From assembly GCA_964542435.1 (NCBI GenBank), contig CAZIVE010000018.1, positions 1 to 34,064 on the forward strand: a stretch of 34,064 bases of DNA. Direction: 5' to 3'. The notes beneath the pieces were generated by a model, which worked only from the letters and a program-made list of their open reading frames with translations, was not told the DNA's origin and ran no database searches. Below, one piece after another: positions 24,133 to 32,848 of this stretch; position 1 is the stretch's first letter, and each line of letters begins with the position of its first letter. This DNA is from CAZIVE01 sp964542435. GTDB taxonomy: Bacteria; Bacteroidota; Bacteroidia; Bacteroidales; Tannerellaceae. Made by a program: the position numbers and the translations under genes.

Positions 24133-25494
24133 TTAGACAATCTTTTCCAATTTGTCGGTATTATCCTCAATCTCTTTGTCAGAAGGCGTGTAATTAGTCA
24201 AGTCTCCTGCAAGATATTGATCATAAGCAGTCATATCAATCAATCCGTGACCGGAGAGATTGAAGAGAATGGTACGTTTCTTACCTTCCTCCTTTGCTTT
24301 GAGTGCCTCTCTGATCGTTGCAGCAATAGCATGAGAAGATTCAGGAGCCGGAATGATGCCTTCGGTACGTGCGAAAAGCAGTGCAGCCTTAAAGGTGTCA
24401 AGTTGTTCGATATCTACAGCTTCCATCAAACCATCCTTACGGAGTTGACTGACAATAGAACCTGCGCCATGATAACGAAGACCACCGGCATGAATGTTGG
24501 CTGGAGAGAAAGTGTGACCCAACGTAAACATCGGGAGAAGCGGCGTATAACCAGCCTCATCACCAAAGTCATATTGGAATTCACCACGTGTCAGTTTCGG
24601 GCAAGATGCCGGTTCAGCGGCTACCACACGAATATCACGTTCGCCAGAGAGTTTGTGACGAAGGAACGGGAATGAGATTCCGGAGAAGTTAGAACCACCA
24701 CCGAAGCAGGCAACGATAACATCCGGATATTCTCCAGCCATTTCCATCTGCTTCTCGGCTTCCAAACCGATAACAGTCTGATGCAGCATGACGTGATTAA
24801 GCACACTACCCAAAACGTATTTGCAATGAGGTGTTTGCATAGCCAATTCTACAGCTTCTGAAATGGCCGTACCTAAACTACCCATATAATTAGGACGATC
24901 GGTAAGGATTTTTCTTCCGGCTTTCGTACTCATACTCGGAGAAGCAATGACCTGAGCTCCGAAGCTCTGCATGATGGAACGACGGTAAGGCTTCTGCTCA
25001 TAGCTGATCTTTACCATATAAACAGCCAGTTCCAATCCAAACTCTTTAGCAGCCAATGCCATGGCAGCGCCCCATTGGCCTGCACCGGTTTCAGTGGTGA
25101 CATTCGTCACACCCTCTTTCTTGCAGAAATAGGCCTGAGCAAAAGCGGAGTTCAGTTTGTGCGAACCGACCGGACTTACGCTTTCGTTCTTGAAATAGAT
25201 GTGTGCCGGCGTATCAAGTGCCTTTTCAAGTTCGTAAGCACGAACCAAAGGTGTCGGACGCCAAATCTTATATTTATCACGAACCTCTTCGGGGATTTCA
25301 ATCCATGCGTCAGTAGAGTTCAGTTCTTGTTTAGCCAAACTTTCAGCAAAAAGAGGATAAAGGTCTTCAGCTTTCAAGGGTTGTTTGGTCTGTGGATTCA
25401 ATGGAGGAAGCGGTTTGTTCTTCATGTCAGCTACGATATTATACCAAGCTGTTGGAATGTCTTTCTCCTGCAATAAAAACTTCTTTGTACTCAT
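24133..25494 (-). CDS. trpB: TrpB2-type tryptophan synthase beta subunit
   Basis: A 453-residue PLP enzyme of the TrpB2 branch, longer at the N-terminus than TrpB1. The PLP lysine is Lys113 in PVGSHKLNSA. The phosphate-binding loop is CFGGGSNFSG, and TETGAGQWGAAMA is the conserved substrate loop. TrpB makes tryptophan from indole and serine; TrpB2 proteins often occur without TrpA and may salvage free indole. Here it stands alone, with no trp genes nearby, its own promoter and a strong terminator. Confidence 0.95.
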   Translation of the reverse strand: MSTKKFLLQEKDIPTAWYNIVADMKNKPLPPLNPQTKQPLKAEDLYPLFAESLAKQELNSTDAWIEIPEEVRDKYKIWRPTPLVRAYELEKALDTPAHIYFKNESVSPVGSHKLNSAFAQAYFCKKEGVTNVTTETGAGQWGAAMALAAKEFGLELAVYMVKISYEQKPYRRSIMQSFGAQVIASPSMSTKAGRKILTDRPNYMGSLGTAISEAVELAMQTPHCKYVLGSVLNHVMLHQTVIGLEAEKQMEMAGEYPDVIVACFGGGSNFSGISFPFLRHKLSGERDIRVVAAEPASCPKLTRGEFQYDFGDEAGYTPLLPMFTLGHTFSPANIHAGGLRYHGAGSIVSQLRKDGLMEAVDIEQLDTFKAALLFARTEGIIPAPESSHAIAATIREALKAKEEGKKRTILFNLSGHGLIDMTAYDQYLAGDLTNYTPSDKEIEDNTDKLEKIV

Positions 25495-25547
25495 TTTGTA
25501 TATAACATTAAAATAGGATTTTGCCTTATTAGCTTACAAGTTGGCAG

Positions 25548-25555
25548 CAAAGAAA
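25548..25555 (-). promoter_or_regulatory. Possible -7 box of trpB2
   Basis: TTTCTTTG on the minus strand is one base off TAnnTTTG and would give a leader of about 50 nt. It is divergent from the porin promoter. Confidence 0.4.
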
Positions 25556-25598
25556 CGAATAATATTTCATTTTACAAACGATTTTGGCCAATAACCAT

Positions 25599-25606
25599 TA
25601 TATTTG
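25599..25606 (+). promoter_or_regulatory. -7 promoter box of the porin gene
   Basis: TATATTTG fits TAnnTTTG, about 40 bases before the ATG at 25647. Confidence 0.6.
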
Positions 25607-25646
25607 CACACTAATAATTTGAATGGATCATTAATATAACACGAAG

Positions 25647-26879
25647 ATGAAGAAGTCTCTGACTCTCGCCGTTTTAGCAGCCTTTTTATTGGCTGCACCG
25701 ACTCTCGCACAACGCAAAGATCTGAAGTATAAACTGTATGGTTTTGTGCGTACAGAATTGTATTATAACGATCGTGAAAACTTAGCGCCTGTTGAGGGGA
25801 ATTTTTATCTTTGGCCTCTCGATCACAGTTACGATGCCGATGGAAAAGATCTGAACAGACATTTCAACGGTGATTTCTATTCATTTACATCACGAGTCGG
25901 AATGGATCTTAGCGGACCGGGCTTGCTTGGCGCGGAAAGTTCAGCCAAAATAGAAGCTGACTTCGGCGGCTTTTCATCCAGCAACACCATGCTTCGCGTG
26001 CGTCAGGCTTATATTCAGCTCAGTTGGAAGAACGACAATCTGTTAGTGGGCCAAACGTGGCATCCGATGTTCGGCTCGGTCATGCCAACAGTGCTTTCCA
26101 TTGCGTGTGGTGCGCCATTCCAACCGTTCAACCGCAGTCCGCAGATCCGATATCAACATCAGGCTGACAAAGTTAAATTGACCACTTCTGCTCTTTGGCA
26201 ATATCAATATACATCAAGCGGTCCGCAAGGAGGAAGTGAAGAATACATCCGCCAAGGCTGCCTTCCGGAACTCTTTGCCGGCGCTGATTGGAAACCAAAT
26301 TCCCATGTCTTAACCGGAGCTGGTTTCCATTTCATCTCGATTGCACCGCGAACCTCTTCCGTCTGGAATGACAAAACCTATAAAGTGAGCGAACGTATGT
26401 CAACCTATTCTTATGAAGCTCACTTCCAATATCATACCGATGATTTCACCTTTGCAGCCAAAACCACAATGGCCTCGTCGCTCGATCATTGCGGAATGAT
26501 GGGCGGCTATGGCGTGACTTCCATCGACAAACAGACAGGCAAGCAAGACTATACGGCTTTTCGCCATTCCACTAGTTGGATCAACTTTGTCTATGGCAAA
26601 AATTGGCAGCCGGATCTCTTTATCGGCTACTCAAAGAATTTGGGAACAGAGAAAGAGCTTGTCTCCTCGAAAAGCATTTATGGAAAAGGGTTGAACATCG
26701 ATCAGCTGCTTTTCATCAATCCGGGACTCTGTTATCATAAAGCACAATGGGAAGTGGGCGTGGAATATACTATGGCGACAGCTTGGTATGGCGACATCAC
26801 TGCTTCCGACGGAAAAGTACGCGACACGCACACGGTGACCAACAATCACTTTCTCGCCATGATGATGTATCACTTCTAA
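25647..26879 (+). CDS. Outer-membrane porin (DcaP-like beta-barrel)
   Basis: A 410-residue outer-membrane protein. The signal peptide ends near residue 21 (LAAPTLAQ). The rest has alternating beta strands and a C-terminal phenylalanine (MMMYHF), the mark of a beta-barrel. Segments such as YGFVRTELYYNDREN, RVRQAYIQLSW and LVGQTWHPMFGSVMP look like DcaP-type trimeric porins. It probably lets small polar compounds through the outer membrane; the substrate is unknown. It ends 21 bases from the 3' end of the convergent AraC gene. Confidence 0.85.
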   Translation: MKKSLTLAVLAAFLLAAPTLAQRKDLKYKLYGFVRTELYYNDRENLAPVEGNFYLWPLDHSYDADGKDLNRHFNGDFYSFTSRVGMDLSGPGLLGAESSAKIEADFGGFSSSNTMLRVRQAYIQLSWKNDNLLVGQTWHPMFGSVMPTVLSIACGAPFQPFNRSPQIRYQHQADKVKLTTSALWQYQYTSSGPQGGSEEYIRQGCLPELFAGADWKPNSHVLTGAGFHFISIAPRTSSVWNDKTYKVSERMSTYSYEAHFQYHTDDFTFAAKTTMASSLDHCGMMGGYGVTSIDKQTGKQDYTAFRHSTSWINFVYGKNWQPDLFIGYSKNLGTEKELVSSKSIYGKGLNIDQLLFINPGLCYHKAQWEVGVEYTMATAWYGDITASDGKVRDTHTVTNNHFLAMMMYHF

Positions 26880-26900
26880 CCCTGGCAGAAAAAGCCGGCG

Positions 26901-27737
26901 TTACACTTTCTCGCGGAACTCTTTGGGCGACATGCCGGTATGTTTCCTGAAATAGCGGCAGAAAAAAGTGTAATTTGAGAAATTATATTCCCACGAAATC
27001 TCTTTGAACGACTGTGAGGAATTGCGCAGCTGAAGCTTTAACTGCATCACTGCGTAATGATCGATGATGGTCTTCGAAGTCTGCTGTGTCCGCTTGTGCA
27101 CGATGGTATTGAGATACTTTGGTGTGATATGCAGCAAAGCAGCGTAATAATCCACAGAGCGAGACTTTTTGTAATCGCGTTCGATAAGTTCGTGGAAACG
27201 TCCGAAAATCTCATTGATGCGGAGCGAACAGTTCTCATCTATATAATGGGAAGGATGACGACTCAGAAACTCATGGAATCCGAGAAAGAAACTCTTGAGC
27301 TGCAAGACCACCAACTGCGAAAGGCAAGTACATTCAGGCTGATTGAAATAGATCGAAAGGATGGCGAATGTATGACGGATGATTTTAGTCGGTACATCGG
27401 AATCGGTCTGGCAGCGATCTTTGCGAAGCGAATCGTACACGGCTGATTCCAACTGTAAACTGGCTTCCCGCAATACATTCGGAGAAAACAAAAGTGACTT
27501 GACCGAAAAATCATCCGTGACATTTTGCAGCAAGACGGCATCGTTGGGAAAAAGCACGATGACAGAATCTTCATGAAGATGCCAAGCGGAGAAATTGACC
27601 ATAATGGAAGCTTCGCCATGCAGCACCAGCAGAATCACACCTTTGTTCAAAACGCACGGATCACTTTGCCACTCCTTCAGCGAAGTGACAATCAACTGCA
27701 CATCTTTTCCTTGGAAAGTCTCAACCTCTTTTTCCAT
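26901..27737 (-). CDS. AraC-family transcriptional regulator
   Basis: A 278-residue regulator with an N-terminal cupin-like sensing domain (about 20-130) and a C-terminal AraC double HTH (about 180-278: YYAALLHITPKYLNTIVHKR and FKEISWEYNFSNYTFFCRYF, ending HTGMSPKEFRE). It is divergent from the TolC-HlyD-MFS operon. Such an arrangement usually means it controls the pump and often its own gene. A 19-bp palindrome in the intergenic region could be the operator. Confidence 0.93.
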   Translation of the reverse strand: MEKEVETFQGKDVQLIVTSLKEWQSDPCVLNKGVILLVLHGEASIMVNFSAWHLHEDSVIVLFPNDAVLLQNVTDDFSVKSLLFSPNVLREASLQLESAVYDSLRKDRCQTDSDVPTKIIRHTFAILSIYFNQPECTCLSQLVVLQLKSFFLGFHEFLSRHPSHYIDENCSLRINEIFGRFHELIERDYKKSRSVDYYAALLHITPKYLNTIVHKRTQQTSKTIIDHYAVMQLKLQLRNSSQSFKEISWEYNFSNYTFFCRYFRKHTGMSPKEFREKV

Positions 27738-27745
27738 GATTGGTA

Positions 27746-27764
27746 ACTTTTACGTCGTAAAAGT
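27746..27764. promoter_or_regulatory. Palindromic operator candidate upstream of araC
   Basis: ACTTTTACG-T-CGTAAAAGT is a perfect 9-bp inverted repeat around one central base. It overlaps a near -7 box (TACTTTTA on the minus strand, 27758-27765) just upstream of the AraC start, so a bound protein would block that promoter. Confidence 0.5.
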
Positions 27765-27853
27765 AGCCCATTTTGAAATCAAAACACCGATTTTGGTTCG
27801 AAAAGTGTCATACGCAGCGTAATAATGAAACCAGCCACACGAAGATTCCGAAG

Positions 27854-27861
27854 TAATTTTG
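27854..27861 (+). promoter_or_regulatory. -7 promoter box of the efflux operon
   Basis: TAATTTTG fits TAnnTTTG. The predicted start near 27867 rules out the upstream in-frame ATG at 27825 and supports the ATG at 27888. Confidence 0.6.
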
Positions 27862-27887
27862 CACCCGAAATTTTAAAGAGATATGGA

Positions 27888-29213
27888 ATGAACAAGACAA
27901 AAAGAGTGCGAATGACAGTTACGGTTTCGCTTCTTCTGTACAGTTTCGCACTGATAGCCGAACCTGAATCACCTCGCATCCTAACCATCGACGAAATGTT
28001 TCGCTTGGCTGAAGAAAACAGCCGCAGTCTCAAAGTGGAGAAGAGAGGCATAGATGTGGCAGAAAATGCAATCGCTGTAGCACGAGCCCAAAGACTTCCC
28101 GATATCAATCTGCAGGCCTCTGCCAATTATCTCGGCAACGGATTCATAACCGACCGTGATTTCTCCAACTTCACCAAAGCTCCGATTCCTCACTTCGGCA
28201 ACAACTTTGCCTTAGATGCATCGTGGGTGGTTTATTCTGGAGGCGCGATCCGCAATAATATTGCCTTGGCGAAGGTGCAGAAAGAACAGGCTTCTACAGC
28301 TACATCTCTCAACCGCGAACAGATCCGTTTTTTATTGCTGGGACAATATCTGGATCTTTACAAGCTCGACAACCAGATGAAGGTTTACCGCCAGAACATC
28401 GCACTTACGAGCCGACTTATTGATAATGTCAAAGCAAAGCATGAACAGGGAACGGCTTTGAAGAACGACATCACGCGCTACGAACTGCAAATGGAAAACC
28501 TCAAACTGGAACTGCGCAAGTTGCAAGACCAGAGCAGCATTTTGAACCATCAACTCTGCAATTCACTCGGTCTTCCCGAATCCACGGTCATTGCGCCCGA
28601 CACCACCATTCTTCATCTTTCCATGATGGATGAGGAAGAAAACGCTTGGCAGGAAAAAGCCGCCAACTCCTCTCCGCTCCTCAAGCAAAGTTCGCTCGAC
28701 ATCGACCGGATGCGTCTTCAGGAAAAGATGGAAAGGGCCGAGAAACTTCCTAAACTTTCCATCGTTGCCGCAAACCATTTCGACGGTCCGATCACGATCG
28801 AAGTGCCGCCCATCAACAAGAACTTCAACTATTGGTTTGTGGGAATGGGCATTTCCTACAATCTCGCCTCGCTCTACAAGAATGACAAAAAGGTTCGCCA
28901 AGCACAATCCGCCGTCGAACAATCCATTGCCAGCCGCGATGCTGTCGCAGAACAGCTCAACAATGCCGTCCAAGCAGATTATGTCAACTATCAACAATCA
29001 TTTGTCGAACTACAGACACGTCAGAAAAGCGTGGAACTGGCACAACAGAACTACCAAGTCGTGGAAGATCGTTATCTGAATCAGCTCGCCATCATCACCG
29101 ACATGATTGATGCATCGAACATGAAGCTTTCAGCCGAATTACAGGAAGTAAATGCTCGCATCGGCATCATCTATGCTTATCATAAAATGAAATATACGGC
29201 CGGAACGCTATAA
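27888..29213 (+). CDS. TolC-family outer-membrane efflux protein
   Basis: A 441-residue outer-membrane channel of a tripartite pump. The signal peptide is MNKTKRVRMTVTVSLLLYSF and the mature part begins near AEPESPRIL. Two OEP repeats of long helices and beta strands follow (EENSRSLKVEKRGIDVAENA; VDDRYLNQ-type segment near the end; DMIDASNMKLSAELQEVNA). ATG 27888 is chosen because the promoter lies at 27854-27861. It is the first gene of the operon with a periplasmic adaptor and an inner-membrane transporter. Confidence 0.93.
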   Translation: MNKTKRVRMTVTVSLLLYSFALIAEPESPRILTIDEMFRLAEENSRSLKVEKRGIDVAENAIAVARAQRLPDINLQASANYLGNGFITDRDFSNFTKAPIPHFGNNFALDASWVVYSGGAIRNNIALAKVQKEQASTATSLNREQIRFLLLGQYLDLYKLDNQMKVYRQNIALTSRLIDNVKAKHEQGTALKNDITRYELQMENLKLELRKLQDQSSILNHQLCNSLGLPESTVIAPDTTILHLSMMDEEENAWQEKAANSSPLLKQSSLDIDRMRLQEKMERAEKLPKLSIVAANHFDGPITIEVPPINKNFNYWFVGMGISYNLASLYKNDKKVRQAQSAVEQSIASRDAVAEQLNNAVQADYVNYQQSFVELQTRQKSVELAQQNYQVVEDRYLNQLAIITDMIDASNMKLSAELQEVNARIGIIYAYHKMKYTAGTL

Positions 29214-29258
29214 AAGGACGTTTCCACAGTCTTTAAATCCCGTTTAAACATCAAGAAA

Positions 29259-30293
29259 ATGAACAAAAGAAAACATATCAAGAGAATTTACAACACCATC
29301 GTCGTCGTACTGCTCGTCGGCTTTTTGTGTATTGTCTTAGCACGCTTCCTGCATTTGGGAAAGCAGGAATACACAGACGATGCACAAATCATGCGCCATA
29401 TAGTACCGGTCAATACGCGCATCCAAGGATTCATCAAGAAGATCTGCTTTGAAGAATACCAACAAGTGCACGAAGGCGACACGCTGGTCATCATTGAAGA
29501 TACTGAATATAAACTTCGTCTGGCACAGGCCGAAGCTGATCTGAGCAATGCACTTTCGGGTTCATCCGTCACCTCTGCCGGAATCGAAACGGCGCAAAGT
29601 AATATTCACGTTGCCGATGCCGGCGTGAAAGAGGCAAAGGTCAATATGGAAAATGCCGAACGAGAATACACGCGTTATCAGGCGCTGCTCGCACGAGATG
29701 CCGTTACTCAGCAGCAATATGACAACATCCGCACAGCGTATGAAGCAGCCAAAGCTCGTTACGAACAGATTGTCCACCAACAGAAGAGTTCCTCTTTGGC
29801 AAGGAACGAACAGACACGAAGAATGGGACAAAGTGAAGCTGCAATCAAACTAGCACAGGCTGAAGTAGATTTGGCTCGTCTCAATCTTTCTTATACAATC
29901 ATCACTGCCACTTCCGACGGCGTGATGGGACGAAAAGAGATTCACGAAGGACAACTCGTTCAGCAAGGTCAGACATTAGCCAATCTCATCGACCGACGTG
30001 AAGTGTGGGTAATTGCCAATTACAGGGAACGTCAGATGCGGCATATTCAAGAAGGTTCGCTTGTATCTGTCAAAGCCGATGCTATTCCGGGCAAGACATT
30101 CGAAGGAAAAGTGCAGTCCATCTCGAATGCCACTGGCGCAGCCTATTCTCTGGTTGCACAGGATAACGCGACGGGCAATTTCGTAAAGGTGGAACAGCGC
30201 GTTCCCGTACGCATTCTGATTACGAATGCAAACGAAAAAGAGATGAAACTGCTTCGCGCCGGATTGAATGTAGAGTGTGAGGTAAAATACTGA
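29259..30293 (+). CDS. HlyD/EmrA-type periplasmic adaptor
   Basis: A 344-residue membrane-fusion protein. One N-terminal membrane segment (about 12-32) is followed by the biotinyl-lipoyl half-motif YTDDAQIMRHIVPVNTRIQG, a coiled-coil hairpin (about 85-190, rich in alanine and glutamate), the second lipoyl half (TIITATSDGVMGRKEIHEGQ) and a beta-barrel with VEQRVPVRI. It links the inner-membrane pump to the TolC-like channel. It lies 45 bases after the TolC gene and four before the pump gene. Confidence 0.94.
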   Translation: MNKRKHIKRIYNTIVVVLLVGFLCIVLARFLHLGKQEYTDDAQIMRHIVPVNTRIQGFIKKICFEEYQQVHEGDTLVIIEDTEYKLRLAQAEADLSNALSGSSVTSAGIETAQSNIHVADAGVKEAKVNMENAEREYTRYQALLARDAVTQQQYDNIRTAYEAAKARYEQIVHQQKSSSLARNEQTRRMGQSEAAIKLAQAEVDLARLNLSYTIITATSDGVMGRKEIHEGQLVQQGQTLANLIDRREVWVIANYRERQMRHIQEGSLVSVKADAIPGKTFEGKVQSISNATGAAYSLVAQDNATGNFVKVEQRVPVRILITNANEKEMKLLRAGLNVECEVKY

Positions 30294-30297
30294 AAGC

Positions 30298-31890
30298 ATG
30301 ACGCAGAACGCTCCACAGCAAAAGATTCAGTTTCCTCTGTTCAAAGATTTCGTACCACCGGCTATTCGTCCGTGGATTTACGTTTTCTTCGCCATCGTGT
30401 TCCAACTTTCCGACTGTGTCTATCTCGGTTCGTTGAATGCGATGGTTGGCAACACGCCTTTGATCCGCGAGGATGTGATGATGTGCGGCTTCTTTGCATT
30501 GGTCGGCGTAAACATGCCTTTTCCTCTGCTCTTCCGACTCAAGTTCCGATCCAACAACAAAGCGATGCTGACCATTTGTACCGTAACGATATTGGTAGCA
30601 AGCTTTGTCACGATGATCACCAGCTTCATGCCAGTGCTTTGTCTGTTCTGTTTCATAGCCGGTTTCTGCAAACTTTGGGGCACGTTCGAATGCATGTCGA
30701 ACATTCAACTTTGGATGACTCCGAAGCGCGACTTCAGTGTCTTCTTCCCTTTGCTTTATTGCATTGTATTAGGCGACATCTATCTTTCCGAAGTTCTCTC
30801 CAATCACATGGCCTATTATTACGATTGGCATTACATGCAATGGCTGATGATCGGTCTGCTGCTGATCATTCTTCTGATTCTTCTCACCACGACGAAGGTC
30901 TTCCATATCATGAAAATGGTACCGTTATATGGCGTTGATTGGCTTGGCGGCGTACTTTGGGCAGCTTGGATCCTCGAACTTATCTACATCTGTAATTATG
31001 GCGAATACTTTAACTGGTTTGTCAGTCCCAACATCCGCATTGCAGCTTGTGCGGCTGTCGTGACAGGATATTTCTGCATCAATCGCATGCGCCACATTCA
31101 CCATCCGTTCATCTCGCCCGATTCGTGGAAGTATAAGAATCTTTGGCCAATGTTACTGCTGTTCTTCCTCTCGGAGATTTTTGCAGCAACGCCGAACGTC
31201 TTGCAAAATAGCATGACGGAAGGTCTGCTTCACTTCGACTATCTTTCCGTATCAAATCTATCGTGGTGGATGATTGCAGGAATATTTCTGGGCAATGCCA
31301 TCACCTTTTTGTGGGTAAACAGAATGCATCTTTCTTATATCCGACTGCTCTTCATCGGTTTCACCGCATTGGTCGTTTATCAAATCTATATGTATCTGAT
31401 TATATCATCCGAAGCCAATATAGAATTGCTTTATATTCCGACCGTCTTACGCGGAATGGGCTATACGATCGTGTTCTGCTCGTTGACGATTTACTTGGAA
31501 GAGATGATGCCGTTCCAACATTTCTTTCACGGTTTGTTCATTGTCGGAATCATCCGCACGGGTTTAGGCGCAGCCATCGGTTCCGCACTCTACAGTTTCG
31601 GCATGCGTTATTCAATTGCCAATAATATTGCACATTACAATGGGAATGTGGATTCCGTTCTCCTTTCTGCGCGTCACATTCCAATCGCAGAAGCCATTTC
31701 CCGCTTCATGCAGCAAATGCAAATGATCAGCATCAAACAACTCTATGGCTGGACAGCACTTGTTGGTACCGGTTTCATCATCCTTCTTCTCTTCTACGAC
31801 ACGACGCCCGTTCGCAGCACGCTGAAACGCATGCCCTACTGGAAAGTATTCGGAAGAAAGATCAAGAAAGAGGTGATTGTGAAAAGGTGA
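30298..31890 (+). CDS. MFS efflux transporter (EmrB/DHA2-like)
   Basis: A 530-residue inner-membrane protein with about 14 hydrophobic segments, the number usual for the DHA2/EmrB group that works with HlyD-type adaptors. Sequence motifs of the family are weak, as often in Bacteroidetes. Its position directly after the TolC and HlyD genes is the main support. The pump probably exports drugs or other toxic compounds. The last 20 or so codons are duplicated about 1.07 kb downstream (32862-32932). The stop codon lies one base from the stop of the convergent Fic gene. Confidence 0.88.
   Translation: MTQNAPQQKIQFPLFKDFVPPAIRPWIYVFFAIVFQLSDCVYLGSLNAMVGNTPLIREDVMMCGFFALVGVNMPFPLLFRLKFRSNNKAMLTICTVTILVASFVTMITSFMPVLCLFCFIAGFCKLWGTFECMSNIQLWMTPKRDFSVFFPLLYCIVLGDIYLSEVLSNHMAYYYDWHYMQWLMIGLLLIILLILLTTTKVFHIMKMVPLYGVDWLGGVLWAAWILELIYICNYGEYFNWFVSPNIRIAACAAVVTGYFCINRMRHIHHPFISPDSWKYKNLWPMLLLFFLSEIFAATPNVLQNSMTEGLLHFDYLSVSNLSWWMIAGIFLGNAITFLWVNRMHLSYIRLLFIGFTALVVYQIYMYLIISSEANIELLYIPTVLRGMGYTIVFCSLTIYLEEMMPFQHFFHGLFIVGIIRTGLGAAIGSALYSFGMRYSIANNIAHYNGNVDSVLLSARHIPIAEAISRFMQQMQMISIKQLYGWTALVGTGFIILLLFYDTTPVRSTLKRMPYWKVFGRKIKKEVIVKR
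31791..31861 (+). repeat. 71-bp direct repeat, copy inside the MFS gene
   Basis: These 71 bases near the 3' end of the pump gene recur at 32862-32932 with 69 of 71 identical. The two differences (31803 and 31809) are both at third codon positions and silent. Confidence 0.95.
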
Positions 31891-31891
31891 A

Positions 31892-32617
31892 TTAAACGTC
31901 TTTATTAAACAGATTCAAATACTGAGTAAAAACGAAATTACGATTTCTACTTTGGCCTGTGATCTCCATCAAATAATGGTCTTCACACATTTTCTTCACC
32001 AACTCATTGGCAGCTTTATATGTCAAGCCACAAGCATGCGCCGCTTTATCTATTGTTACAAAAGGATTCTTAAAAAGATTTTGAATCAACAAAATGGCGG
32101 AGCTGCTTCGTCTTCCATAATTAGAACGAATATGGGTTTCTACCTGATCCTTAAAAAGGAGAATTTCAGATAAGGTGTTAACAGCTAAAGCAGAAGTCTG
32201 TTCTATCCCGACCAAGAAATACTTAATCCATTGGATCATATCATTTTCAACTCGAACATTATTCAAATTATCATAATACAGACTTTTGTCTTTGTTAAAA
32301 TAGTTCGAAAGATAGAGTAACGGTTTATCCAAAATATTCTCTTTGACTAAAAACAATGTTATCAACAACCTTCCCATACGGCCATTACCATCCAAAAAAG
32401 GATGAATCGTTTCAAACTGATAATGTGCCATTGCTATACGTATCAACGAAGGGACATCAATTTGATCATTATTCAAAAACGATTCAAGGTCTCCCATCAA
32501 ATCATTTACCAACTGATGCTGTGGTGGAATGTATTTTGCATCGGCTAACGAATTACCACCAATCCAATTCTGACTTGTACGATATTCTCCTGGCATCTTA
32601 TGTTCACCTCGAACGCT
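31892..32617 (-). pseudogene. Fic-family AMP-transferase, N-terminal part missing
   Basis: About 241 residues of a Fic protein are readable up to the N gap. The catalytic motif is intact (TIHPFLDGNGRMGRLL, matching HPFx[D/E]GNGRxxR), as are FRTSQNWIGG-type and YIPPQHQLVNDL segments and a C-terminal winged-helix-like part (FVTIDKAAHACGLTYKAANE). Fic proteins usually transfer AMP to a target protein. Full-length relatives have about 130 further residues at the N-terminus, including the helix that holds the enzyme in check; here the reading stops at SVRGEHK. If the gap is closed by overlap, a TAG stop lies directly upstream and the first ATG is at 32596. It is either a broken gene or one cut by assembly. 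Confidence 0.8.
32563..32617. repeat. 55-bp direct repeat left of the gap
   Basis: These 55 bases are identical to 32718-32772 on the other side of the N gap. A repeat of exactly 55 bases at both edges is what a k=55 assembly graph leaves when two contigs that share one k-mer are scaffolded. Confidence 0.9.
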
Positions 32618-32717
32618 NNNNNNNNNNNNNNNNNNNNNNNNNNNNNNNNNNNNNNNNNNNNNNNNNNNNNNNNNNNNNNNNNNNNNNNNNNNNNNNNNNN
32701 NNNNNNNNNNNNNNNNN
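32618..32717. other. Assembly gap (100 N)
   Basis: One hundred N flanked on both sides by the same 55 bases. The gap may not exist in the real genome. Confidence 0.98.
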
Positions 32718-32772
32718 TCCAATTCTGACTTGTACGATATTCTCCTGGCATCTTATGTTCACCTCGAACGCT
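32718..32772. repeat. 55-bp direct repeat right of the gap
   Basis: Exact copy of 32563-32617, which encodes part of the Fic protein on the minus strand. Confidence 0.9.
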
Positions 32773-32792
32773 CTACAATAAAATATTCGTTG

Positions 32793-32818
32793 TTTTACTT
32801 TTACGGTCAAAAGTAAAA
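32793..32818. promoter_or_regulatory. Inverted repeat with -7 box upstream of the Fic remnant
   Basis: TTTTACTTTT (32793-32802) and AAAAGTAAAA (32809-32818) are perfect 10-bp arms around ACGGTC. The right arm contains a minus-strand TACTTTTG -7 box (32808-32815) that could drive the Fic remnant. The core ACTTTTACG is shared with the operator candidate near araC. A further TACTTTTG on the plus strand (32836-32843) has no gene behind it. Confidence 0.45.
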
Positions 32819-32848
32819 TAAAACAATTCTTATTTTACTTTTGTCCAA

